This document shows, piece after piece, positions 41,084 to 51,338 of a DNA stretch of 64,000 nt. Both the position numbers and the translations under genes were made by a program. Source of the DNA: Cellulomonas sp. NTE-D12 (GTDB taxonomy: Bacteria; Actinomycetota; Actinomycetes; Actinomycetales; Cellulomonadaceae); contig NZ_AP026442.1 of NCBI RefSeq assembly GCF_027923705.1, positions 3,286,001 to 3,350,000 on the forward strand, given 5' to 3'. The notes below the pieces were generated by a model. It made no database searches and had not been told where the DNA came from. It was given only the letters and a program-made list of their open reading frames with translations. The first letter of the stretch is position 1. The number at the start of each line of letters is the position of its first letter.

Positions 41084-41875
41084 ATGCGCCTGGCCACCTG
41101 GAACGTCAACTCGATCCGTGCCCGCGTGGACCGGGTGCTCGCCTACCTCGAACGCACCGGCGTCGACGTGCTGGCGATGCAGGAGACCAAGGTGAAGGAC
41201 GAGTCGTTCCCACGGGAGGGCTTCGAGGCCCTCGGGTACGAGGTGGTCACCAGCGGGTTCAGCCAGTGGAACGGCGTCGCGATCGCGTCGAAGGTCGGCG
41301 TGACCGACGTGGAGCACGGTTTCCCCGGCCAGCCGACGTGGGGCGACCCCGGGGCCGTCGAGGCGCGAGCCGTGGGCGCCACCTGCGGCGGGGTGCGCGT
41401 GTGGAGCCTGTACGTGCCCAACGGTCGCGACGTGGGCGACCCGCACTTCACGTACAAGCTCGAGTGGCTGGACGCCCTGCGGGAGGCCGCCGGCGGGTGG
41501 CTGCAGGCCGACCCCGCGGCCCGGATCGCCATGGTGGGCGACTGGAACATCGCCCCCCTGGACACCGACGTCTGGGACATCGGCTTCTTCGCCGGCCGGA
41601 CGCACGTCACGCCGGCCGAGCGGGAGGCGTTCGAGGCGATCGCGGCTGCCGGGTACACCGAGGTGTCCCGCCAGCACGTCCCCGCCGAGCACACCTACAC
41701 GTACTGGGACTACCAGCAGCTGCGGTTCCCCCGGAACGAGGGCATGCGCATCGACCTGACGTACGCCTCACCGGCCCTCGCGGCGGAGGTCACAGACGTG
41801 GTCATCGAGCGGAACGAGCGCAAGGGCAAGGCGCCGTCCGACCACGTACCGGTGGTGCTGACGATCGCCGACTGA
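41084..41875 (+). CDS. xthA: Exodeoxyribonuclease III (AP endonuclease)
   Basis: 263 aa. Cuts DNA at abasic sites and degrades 3' ends. MRLATWNVNSIRARVDRVL, LAMQETKVKDESFP with the metal-binding Glu, VGDWNIAPLDTDVWD and the closing DHVPVVLTI with the catalytic His. ATG 41084 is fixed by the leaderless promoter. Acts in base excision repair, downstream of glycosylases such as MutY. Confidence 0.95.
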   Translation: MRLATWNVNSIRARVDRVLAYLERTGVDVLAMQETKVKDESFPREGFEALGYEVVTSGFSQWNGVAIASKVGVTDVEHGFPGQPTWGDPGAVEARAVGATCGGVRVWSLYVPNGRDVGDPHFTYKLEWLDALREAAGGWLQADPAARIAMVGDWNIAPLDTDVWDIGFFAGRTHVTPAEREAFEAIAAAGYTEVSRQHVPAEHTYTYWDYQQLRFPRNEGMRIDLTYASPALAAEVTDVVIERNERKGKAPSDHVPVVLTIAD

Positions 41876-41992
41876 CGGCGCCGGACGTGCGGGTGGCGGC
41901 TGCTGCCTGCGGCCGGTCGGGCGAGGCGACACGGGTGCGCCGGTCGGCACAGATCGCCCGCCGACCAGGGCATACGTGTGGGAACGCTGCGC

Positions 41993-41998
41993 TACGTT
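41993..41998 (+). promoter_or_regulatory. -10 hexamer of the DUF4190 gene, leaderless
   Basis: TACGTT followed by seven bases and ATG 42006. Confidence 0.55.
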
Positions 41999-42005
41999 GC
42001 GGCCC

Positions 42006-43070
42006 ATGAGTCAGGACCCGGGCGCCCCAGGCAGCTCTGCGCAGCAGCCCGACCCGTACGCCGCACCGATCCCGCAGCCCGAGGGTGGTGGCAGCGCCCC
42101 GGCCCCGATGTACGCGCAGCCGAACCCCTACGGCGACGCACCGGTGTCGGGGCAGGCGCAGCCGGGGCATCAGCCGACGTACGGGCAGGAGCCGTACGGA
42201 GCGGCGCAGCCGTACGGACCGGCGCCGGTCTACGGGCAGCAGCCGGTCTACGGGCAGCAGCCGGTCTACGGGCAGCAGCCGGTCTACGGGCCACCGGGGC
42301 AGGTGCCGACGTACGGTCCGTACGGCTACCCCACGGGGCAGCCGTACGCCCCGGCGGGTGGCTGGGACACCCCCAAGACGGACCCGATGTCCATCGCGGC
42401 ACTCGTCGTCGCGCTCAGCGGGTTCCTGGTCGGCCTCACGTTCCCGGTCGGCCTCGGGCTCGGCATCGCCGGCATGGTGCGCACCAAGCGCCGCCAGCTC
42501 CAGGGGCGTGGCCTCGCCATCGCCGCCGTGGTGGTCGGGGCCGTCGGGACGCTGCTGATCATCGGGTTCATCGTGCTGATCGCCGTGCTGGGGAGCAGCG
42601 GCAGGTTCGACGACTCGGCGTCGTCCTCGTCCCGGACGTCGTCGGGACCGGTGCACAGCGGCTCCGCGGCCGGCACCACGCTGCCGGAGTACCGACTGGT
42701 GCAGGGGCTGACGCCGGGTGAGTGCCTGCAGGGCGACGCCAGCTCCTGGTCGCTGGCCGACGCCGTCCCGGTCGCCTGCACCGCCCCGCACAACCTCGAG
42801 GTGGTGTCGGTGTACACGCTGGCCGAGCGGCCGGTGAACAGCACCGACGAGCCCGGTGCCGAGCTGGACAAGGCCCTGTCGACCTGCGAGGACGACGTGC
42901 TGGCCGCGAACTCCGCGCTGCTCGGCGCGGACGACTGGTCGGACGTCTGGCCGCCGCACCCGGACCAGTGGGACGCCGGCGAGAGGTCCGCCTACTGCCT
43001 GTGGGGCACGGACTCGACCGTCACAGGCTCGGCCACGCAGGGCTTCGGGGCGCAGAGCTCCAACCTCTGA
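42006..43070 (+). CDS. DUF4190/septum-formation domain membrane protein
   Basis: 354 aa. A cytoplasmic head of about 120 residues rich in Pro, Gln, Tyr and Gly, with repeated VYGQQP units; a DUF4190 pair of helices (about 124-200, SIAALVVALSGFLVGL and a basic loop TKRRQLQGRGLAIAA); then an extracellular domain with LTPGECLQGD and VACTAPHNLEVVSVY, the Cys pattern of the septum-formation family. Role in the envelope is inferred. The stop precedes the GH3 gene by 141 bases. Confidence 0.82.
   Translation: MSQDPGAPGSSAQQPDPYAAPIPQPEGGGSAPAPMYAQPNPYGDAPVSGQAQPGHQPTYGQEPYGAAQPYGPAPVYGQQPVYGQQPVYGQQPVYGPPGQVPTYGPYGYPTGQPYAPAGGWDTPKTDPMSIAALVVALSGFLVGLTFPVGLGLGIAGMVRTKRRQLQGRGLAIAAVVVGAVGTLLIIGFIVLIAVLGSSGRFDDSASSSSRTSSGPVHSGSAAGTTLPEYRLVQGLTPGECLQGDASSWSLADAVPVACTAPHNLEVVSVYTLAERPVNSTDEPGAELDKALSTCEDDVLAANSALLGADDWSDVWPPHPDQWDAGERSAYCLWGTDSTVTGSATQGFGAQSSNL
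42225..42290 (+). repeat. 18-bp perfect tandem repeat inside the DUF4190 gene
   Basis: CCGGTCTACGGGCAGCAG is repeated exactly three times from 42225 to 42278, with 12 bases of a fourth copy. Each copy encodes PVYGQQ, in frame, so copy number changes keep the protein intact. Confidence 0.92.
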
Positions 43071-43173
43071 CCCACCGCGCCGGTCCCACCGGCCGCCCCG
43101 CACCGCCGGTCCACACCGCCCGTCCACCCTGCCGGCCCGACCGGCCGCACGTTCGCCCGTCAGACCGCGGCGA

Positions 43174-43179
43174 TAGCCT
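43174..43179 (+). promoter_or_regulatory. Possible -10 of the second GH3 gene
   Basis: TAGCCT, 32 bases before ATG 43212; AGGAAGG lies between them. Confidence 0.4.
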
Positions 43180-43211
43180 GACCGCACCGCCGCCACAGGA
43201 AGGTTGCACCG

Positions 43212-45485
43212 ATGGTCGACGTCGACCGTGTGCTCGCAGCACTGACCCTCCAGGAGAAGGCCGGGCTGACGTCCGGTGCGGACTTCTGGCACACCAAGGC
43301 CGTCGAGAGGCTGGAGCTGCCGGCCGTGATGGTGGCGGACGGGCCGCACGGCCTGCGCAAGCAGGTGGCGGAGGGCGGCTCGGCGGAGCTCGGCGAGTCG
43401 GTGCCGGCCACCTGCTTCCCGACGGCGGCCGCCCTCGGCTCCACGTGGGACCCCGACCTGCTGCGGCGCGTCGGGGCGGCGCTGGGCCGCGAGACCAGGG
43501 CGAACGGCGTCTCCGTCCTGCTGGGCCCCGGCGTCAACATCAAGCGGACCCCGCTGTGCGGGCGCAACTTCGAGTACGTCTCCGAGGACCCGTTGGTGGC
43601 GGGGGCGCTCGGCGCGGCACTGGTCGAGGGGGTGCAGAGCCAGGGCGTCGGCACGTCCCTGAAGCACTTCGCGGCGAACAACCAGGAGACCGACCGCATG
43701 CGCGTCTCCGCGGACATCGACGAGCGGACGCTGCGCGAGATCTACCTGCCGGCGTTCGAGCGGATCGTCACGCAGGCGAAGCCGTGGACGGTGATGTGCT
43801 CGTACAACCGCATCAACGGCACGTACGCCTCGCAGCACCCGTGGCTGCTGACCCAGGTGCTGCGGGACGAATGGGGGTTCGACGGGGTCGTCGTCTCGGA
43901 CTGGGGTGCGGTGCACGACCGGGTGGCGGCCCTGGTGGCCGGCCTGGACCTGCAGATGCCCGGCGTCGGGTCGCGTCCGGACCTCGAGGTGGTGTCGGCG
44001 GTGATCGACGGCCGGCTCGACGAGCAGGTGCTGGACCGCTCCGTCCGCCGCGTGCTGCAGCTGGTGGACCGGGCGCAACCGGCCGTCGCCGACCCCGGCA
44101 CCGCCGACCTCGACGCCCACCACGAGCTGGCCCGCGAGGCGGCGGCAGCCGGTTCGGTGCTGCTGCGCAACGAGCGGGTGGCCGGTGCGCCGCTGCTCCC
44201 GCTCGAGGCGGACGCGGCCCGCGGTGCCGTCGTCGTCGGCGAGTTCGCCCGCACCCCGCGCTACCAGGGCGCGGGGTCGTCGCAGGTGCGCGCGACCCGC
44301 GTCGACGACGCGCTGACTGCGCTCCGGGCGGTCACAGGGGTGGAGCTGCCGTTCGCCCCCGGCTTCTCCCTGGCGGGTGATGACGAGCACGACGAGGTGC
44401 TCCGCACCGACGCCGTGGCGGCGGCGCGCGACGCGTCCGTCGTGCTCGTGTTCCTGGGCCTGCCGGCCGCCGACGAGTCCGAGGGGTACGACCGGCCCCG
44501 CTGGGGCCTGCCCGACAACCAGGTGCGCACGCTCGCCGCGATCGCGCAGGTCAACCCCAGGATCGTCGTGGTGCTGTCCAACGGCAGCGCCGTCAACGTC
44601 TCGCCGTGGCGCGAGCTCGCGCCGGCGATCCTCGAGACGTGGCTGTCCGGGCAGGCCGGCGGCTCGGCGGTGGCAGACGTGCTGCTCGGCCACCGCTCCC
44701 CCGAGGGCCGGCTGACCGAGACGATCCCGCACCGGCTGGTGGACACCCCGGCGTTCGGCAGCTTCCCCGGTGAGGGCCGGCACGTCCGGTACGGCGAGGG
44801 CGTGCTGGTGGGCTACCGCTGGTACGACGCGCGTGACCTGGAGGTGGCGTACCCCTTCGGGCACGGGCTGACGTACACGACGTTCGCGTACGACGAGGTC
44901 GCGGCCCAGGTGCACGGCGAGGGTGCGGCCGCCACCGTGGACGTCAGCGTCCGGGTGACCAACACCGGGACGCGGGACGGTGCCGAGGTGGTCCAGGTGT
45001 ACGTGGGCGACCCGGAGGCGTCCGTGCAGCGGCCCGTGCGTGAGCTGCGGGCGTTCCGCAAGATCTGGCTGGCGCCCGGCGAGTCGCAGGTGGTGAGCCT
45101 GACGCTGACGGCGCGCGACCTGTCGTACTGGCACCCCGACCTGCGCCGGTGGGTGGTGGAGGGCGGCACGTTCGTCGTCGAGGTGGGCGCCTCGTCGCGG
45201 GACCTGCGCGGTTCCGTGGAGGTCGAGGTGGTCGGCGAGCCGATCTGGCCGCCGCTGACCGCCATGTCCACGGTCGCGGAGTGGTTGGCCGACCCTGCCG
45301 GCGGTCCCGCGCTGCGGGCGGCGCTCGAAGACGGCGGGGTCACCGAGCTGGCCGCCCACTGGTCGGCGGAGCTGGCGCAGGTGCCGCTGCGGGTGGCGGT
45401 GGACCTCGGCATGGCGGCGGGCTTCGGTCCCGACGAGGTGAACAACCTGGTCCGGGACGTGACGGCGGAGGTACCTGCCTCCTAG
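43212..45485 (+). CDS. GH3 beta-glucosidase, no PA14 domain
   Basis: 757 aa, no signal peptide. VADGPHGLRKQ, KHFAANNQETDRMRVS and the nucleophile Asp230 in VVVSDWGAVHD place it in GH3; the second domain has VLVFLGLPAADESEGYDR, and a fibronectin-like domain ends near residue 665, followed by about 85 extra residues. It differs from the GH3 at 15819 by lacking the PA14 insertion and any neighbouring transporter, so substrate range probably differs. AGGAAGG stands before ATG 43212. Confidence 0.93.
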   Translation: MVDVDRVLAALTLQEKAGLTSGADFWHTKAVERLELPAVMVADGPHGLRKQVAEGGSAELGESVPATCFPTAAALGSTWDPDLLRRVGAALGRETRANGVSVLLGPGVNIKRTPLCGRNFEYVSEDPLVAGALGAALVEGVQSQGVGTSLKHFAANNQETDRMRVSADIDERTLREIYLPAFERIVTQAKPWTVMCSYNRINGTYASQHPWLLTQVLRDEWGFDGVVVSDWGAVHDRVAALVAGLDLQMPGVGSRPDLEVVSAVIDGRLDEQVLDRSVRRVLQLVDRAQPAVADPGTADLDAHHELAREAAAAGSVLLRNERVAGAPLLPLEADAARGAVVVGEFARTPRYQGAGSSQVRATRVDDALTALRAVTGVELPFAPGFSLAGDDEHDEVLRTDAVAAARDASVVLVFLGLPAADESEGYDRPRWGLPDNQVRTLAAIAQVNPRIVVVLSNGSAVNVSPWRELAPAILETWLSGQAGGSAVADVLLGHRSPEGRLTETIPHRLVDTPAFGSFPGEGRHVRYGEGVLVGYRWYDARDLEVAYPFGHGLTYTTFAYDEVAAQVHGEGAAATVDVSVRVTNTGTRDGAEVVQVYVGDPEASVQRPVRELRAFRKIWLAPGESQVVSLTLTARDLSYWHPDLRRWVVEGGTFVVEVGASSRDLRGSVEVEVVGEPIWPPLTAMSTVAEWLADPAGGPALRAALEDGGVTELAAHWSAELAQVPLRVAVDLGMAAGFGPDEVNNLVRDVTAEVPAS

Positions 45486-45522
45486 TGCCAGGCCGGCCGC
45501 GGGTCAGTCGGCGAGGTCGGCG

Positions 45523-46044
45523 TCAGCCGGCCAGGTAGGCCGTGAGGCCTTCGACGACGAGCGCATGGTCGTCCTGCTGCGGCAGACCGGACACGGCGAC
45601 GACGCCGACCAGCCGGCCGTCGACCCGCAGCGGGAAGCAGCCGCCGTGCGCCTTGTAGGTCTCGTCCAGGCCCGACGACTCCTCGAACGTGGTGCCGTCG
45701 ACGCGGTACCGGGTACCCACCGCGAACGACGAGTGACCGTAGTGGCGCACCACCTTGGCCTTGGCTCCGATCCACCAGTCGTTGGTGGTGGACGAGCCGG
45801 GGAGGGCCCGCTGGAACACGGTGTGCGGCCCGTCCGGGGTGTCGACCTCGACCCGCACCACCACCGGCAGCTGCCGCTGCTCGGCCAGCGCCGCGACGGT
45901 GGCGCCGAGCCGGGCGGCGTCGTCGTACGTCAGGTGCGGCAGCACCAGGCGCTCCTCCTGCGTCTCGAGCTCGGCCAGCAACGCGGGGTCGGAGAACTTG
46001 ACGGGGGTCGCCTGGGCGGCGGACTGGGCAGCGTCGTCGGTCAC
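45523..46044 (-). CDS. UPF0303/heme-degrading-domain-like protein
   Basis: 173 aa. LPVVVRVEVDTPDGPHTVFQ, GSSTTNDWWIGAKAKVVRHYGHSS and AHGGCFPLRVDGRLVGVVAVSG are the family segments; the fold resembles the HbpS/GlcG type, which binds heme or small cofactors. Function unproven. GTG 46044 is fixed by TACCGT six bases before it, excluding the longer frame from 46119. Convergent with the GH3 gene. Confidence 0.82.
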   Translation of the reverse strand: MTDDAAQSAAQATPVKFSDPALLAELETQEERLVLPHLTYDDAARLGATVAALAEQRQLPVVVRVEVDTPDGPHTVFQRALPGSSTTNDWWIGAKAKVVRHYGHSSFAVGTRYRVDGTTFEESSGLDETYKAHGGCFPLRVDGRLVGVVAVSGLPQQDDHALVVEGLTAYLAG

Positions 46045-46050
46045 GCCGCG

Positions 46051-46056
46051 ACGGTA
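46051..46056 (-). promoter_or_regulatory. -10 hexamer of the UPF0303 gene, leaderless
   Basis: TACCGT, then CGCGGC, then GTG 46044. Confidence 0.55.
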
Positions 46057-46080
46057 CCCCGGACGACCTGGCCTCCGGCC

Positions 46081-46133
46081 GGCGAGATGGGCACATGCAC
46101 GCGAGCGGGGCATATGCACGTGCCCATCTCGCC
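46081..46133. repeat. 19-bp inverted repeat downstream of clpB
   Basis: GGCGAGATGGGCAC (46081-46094) and GTGCCCATCTCGCC (46120-46133) match perfectly, and the arms continue inward with TGCA after one mismatch. The spacer is 15 bases. It lies 51 bases past the clpB stop, so it can act as terminator, but it is longer and more A/T-containing than the other hairpins here and may be a dispersed element. Confidence 0.75.
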
Positions 46134-46183
46134 TGGATGTGCCCGCCTCGCGGTCCAGTGCGGGGTGCGGGTCGGGGCCGCCG

Positions 46184-48799
<2,616 letters not shown>

Positions 48800-48864
48800 G
48801 GATGCGCCTCCCTGGGCGTTGCCGGATGTCGTCTGCTGCTGCCGATGAGGGCAACGGCGCCGAA

Positions 48865-48885
48865 GTTGAGTGTATTCCGCTCAAC
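48865..48885 (-). promoter_or_regulatory. HAIR element (HspR operator) of clpB
   Basis: GTTGAGT, seven bases, GCTCAAC: close to the HspR consensus CTTGAGT-N7-ACTCAAG, sharing TTGAG and CTCAA at the correct spacing. The minus-strand -10 TACACT (48874-48869) lies inside the element, so bound HspR would block the promoter. hspR is not in this window. Confidence 0.82.
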
Positions 48886-49056
48886 TCTGAGCGCCAGTGG
48901 TCGCGGGAGTGGCGCGAGCGAGGCCTCCGTGATCCTGGATCGGCGTGTCGTACAGGAGGGACGAGGCACACACTCGCCGACGTGGGCGACCCGGGCGTCC
49001 GCGCGCGCAGCGACACGCGAGAGGCGTTGTACACAGCTGCGCGGAGCCCCCCGGTG

Positions 49057-49072
49057 TCGAACAAATGTTCGA
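49057..49072 (+). promoter_or_regulatory. Perfect LexA (SOS) box of the second HNH gene
   Basis: TCGAACAAATGTTCGA matches the mycobacterial SOS box at every fixed base and is a near-perfect palindrome. It directly abuts the -10 hexamer at 49073, so LexA would cover the promoter. Confidence 0.88.
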
Positions 49073-49078
49073 TAGACT
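49073..49078 (+). promoter_or_regulatory. -10 hexamer of the second HNH gene, leaderless
   Basis: TAGACT, then CTAGGC, then ATG 49085. Confidence 0.6.
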
Positions 49079-49084
49079 CTAGGC

Positions 49085-50533
49085 ATGGAGCGGGGCAGAG
49101 GCGTGGTGACGGCGGCGGGCGACGGCCCCCTCGCCGACGTTGCTCGCTGGCGCGCGCTGCTCGCCGGGTGGGCCGGCGCAGCCGGCAGCCCATCCCAGCG
49201 CGGCGGCCCTGTGGCGGCACCGGGTCCGGCGGAGCTGGACCAGGCCGGCCGCATCCAGCTGGTGGCCGCACTCGAACAGCTCAAGGCTGCCGCGGCCGGA
49301 CTCCAGGCGCGGCTGTCGGTGGACTTCGACGCGCACGAACGGCAGCTGCAGCGCGATGCCGGCGTGCCGCGGGAGAGGCGTGGACGCGGTGTGGCGGCCC
49401 AGCTCGGGATGGCGCGGCGCGAGTCTCCGCATCGGGCCGCCGTTCTCCTCGGGGCGGCCAAGGCACTCTGCGCCGAGCTGCCCTGCGCCTTCGCTGCACT
49501 GGCCGACGGGCGGCTCTCCGAGTACCGGGCGACGCTCGTCGTGCAGGAGACCGCCTGCCTCGAGCCTGAGGAGCGAGCCGCGGTGGATCGGGCGCTGTGC
49601 GCCGATCCCGGCACCCTGGACGGGGCCGGCACCCGACGGCTCGTCGCGATGGCGCGCGAGCACGCGTACCGCGCCGACCCCGCCGCCTTCGTCCGTCGGG
49701 CGGCTCGCGCCGAGAACGAGCGGAGCGTGACCCTCCGTCCGGCGCCCGACACGATGACGTACCTCACGGCTCTCCTGCCGGTGGCACAGGGCGTGGCGGC
49801 CTACGCCGCGCTGCGACGCGTGGCCGACTCGGCTCGGGCCACCGGGGACGGACGGGGGCGCGGCCAGGTCATGGCCGACACCCTCGTCGAACGGCTGACC
49901 GGTCAGGCGGCGGCCGACACGGTGCCGGTCACCGTGTCGCTGGTGATGAGCGACGCAGACCTGCTCGCCTCCGGTCACGGTGCCGCGGTGCTGGACGGCT
50001 ACGGCACGGTGCCGGCGCAGGTCGCACGGACGCTTGTCGCCAACGGGCTCGATGCGGACGCCGCCTGGCTGCGTCGGGTCTACACCGACCCACGCGGCCG
50101 GGTCGTGGCGGCCAGCTCGCGCGAGCGGTTCCATCCCGAGGGCCTCGCGTCGCTGCTGCGCGTCCGCGACCAGGGCACCTGCCGGATGCCGTACTGCGAC
50201 GCCCCCGTCCGGCACCTGGACCACGTGGTGCCGGCCGCGCTGGGCGGTCCGACGGACGCCGAGAACAGCCAGGGGCTGTGCGAGGCGTGCAACCACGCGA
50301 AGCAGGCAGCGGGCTGGCGCCAGGAGAGGTCCGAGGGAGCGATGCGGCACACGGTGGTCACGACGACCCCGACGGGACAGGTGTACCGGAGCGTCGCGCC
50401 GGAGCCGCCGCCACCGCTGCGGCGCTCGGACGACGACGCCGGCGTGGGCCACCCGCCGGAGACCTGGGAAGCCGCACGGCCCCCGGGCGGGATCGACGCT
50501 GCCTTCGCACGCCTCGTGGCGCTCGCCGCCTGA
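49085..50533 (+). CDS. DUF222/HNH endonuclease domain protein, SOS-controlled
   Basis: 482 aa, complete. A helical DUF222 region (about 50-330, with GRLSEYRATLVVQETACLE), then the HNH motif: TCRMPYCDAP near 365, HLDHVVPAALGG near 380, and LCEACNHAKQ near 400, giving Cys-4-Cys, His-Asp-His and Cys-2-Cys-Asn-His. All nuclease residues appear intact. The Pro/Gly-rich C-terminus is disordered. Same family as the gene cut by the left edge. Target and role are unknown; 13E12-type relatives in mycobacteria are LexA-controlled. Confidence 0.92.
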   Translation: MERGRGVVTAAGDGPLADVARWRALLAGWAGAAGSPSQRGGPVAAPGPAELDQAGRIQLVAALEQLKAAAAGLQARLSVDFDAHERQLQRDAGVPRERRGRGVAAQLGMARRESPHRAAVLLGAAKALCAELPCAFAALADGRLSEYRATLVVQETACLEPEERAAVDRALCADPGTLDGAGTRRLVAMAREHAYRADPAAFVRRAARAENERSVTLRPAPDTMTYLTALLPVAQGVAAYAALRRVADSARATGDGRGRGQVMADTLVERLTGQAAADTVPVTVSLVMSDADLLASGHGAAVLDGYGTVPAQVARTLVANGLDADAAWLRRVYTDPRGRVVAASSRERFHPEGLASLLRVRDQGTCRMPYCDAPVRHLDHVVPAALGGPTDAENSQGLCEACNHAKQAAGWRQERSEGAMRHTVVTTTPTGQVYRSVAPEPPPPLRRSDDDAGVGHPPETWEAARPPGGIDAAFARLVALAA

Positions 50534-50628
50534 CGGCATCCGCCAGCCGGGCCTCAGACCTCACGTTCCTGTCCGCTCTGTTCGCCGGACGATCACCGGC
50601 GCGTCGCCGAGCGTCCATGAACCGGGTC

Positions 50629-50634
50629 TAGCGT
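50629..50634 (+). promoter_or_regulatory. Possible -10 of the histidine phosphatase gene
   Basis: TAGCGT, giving a leader of about 25 bases with a GAAAGGG ribosome site before ATG 50666. Confidence 0.4.
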
Positions 50635-50665
50635 CGAGGGCGACGACAACCACGAAAGGGCGACG

Positions 50666-51325
50666 ATGACCCTCACGCTGACGCTCGTGCGACACGGGCA
50701 GACCCACTTCAACGCACGCCGGCTGCTGCAGGGCAGCTGCGACTCCCCCCTCACCCGCGTCGGCCGCGAGGGGGTGCGCACCACGGCACGGCACCTCGCC
50801 GACGTGCCGTTCCTCGCGGCGTACTCCTCACCCTCGGGACGCGCGGTGTCGACCGCCGTGGAGATCCTGCGGCACCACCCGGACCTGCGGCTGCGCACCG
50901 ACGCGGACCTGCGCGAGTACGACTTCGGCACCTTCGAGCGGCACCCCGAGCGGGACCTCGAGGCCGTGCTGCCGTGGACCGAGCTGGTCCCACAGGTGCT
51001 CGACGGCACGCACCCCGGCCTGCCGAAGGGTGAGCACGCCGCCGACTTCATGGCACGCACCCGCCGGGCCTTCTCGCTGATCGCCGACCGGCACCCGGAC
51101 GGGGACGTGCTGGTGGTCGGGCACGGGCTGGCGCTGGGCGCCTGGCTGTCGACCATCCACCCCGAGGGACTCGTCGCGCTGCCGAACGCGTCGGTGTCCC
51201 AGGTCGAGGTTCACCCCGACGGCTCGACGCGCGTGCTGAGCATCGGGCTGGACGTCGCCGGCCAGGGCATGGTGGCCGCGCGGCCCGTACCGGTCCGGGA
51301 GGATGCGCTGCCGCAGGCGGTGTAG
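50666..51325 (+). CDS. Histidine phosphatase superfamily protein
   Basis: 219 aa. LVRHGQTHFNARRLLQG at the start carries the phosphorylated His of the RHG motif; YSSPSGRAVSTAVEIL and EYDFGTFE give the second Arg and Glu, and VLVVGHGLALGAW the second His. Fits phosphoglycerate mutase-like or broad phosphatases; the substrate is unknown. Ends 13 bases before the hydrolase gene, so the two are probably one transcript. Confidence 0.9.
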   Translation: MTLTLTLVRHGQTHFNARRLLQGSCDSPLTRVGREGVRTTARHLADVPFLAAYSSPSGRAVSTAVEILRHHPDLRLRTDADLREYDFGTFERHPERDLEAVLPWTELVPQVLDGTHPGLPKGEHAADFMARTRRAFSLIADRHPDGDVLVVGHGLALGAWLSTIHPEGLVALPNASVSQVEVHPDGSTRVLSIGLDVAGQGMVAARPVPVREDALPQAV

Positions 51326-51338
51326 CAGGATCCGGCGC

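Noticed and set aside
41802..45359. An open frame of 1185 codons antisense to the second GH3 gene, and similar long antisense frames elsewhere (for example 33925-36822).
   Set aside because: They follow from the high GC third-position bias of the true genes, have no domain, and their sense partners have clear active sites.
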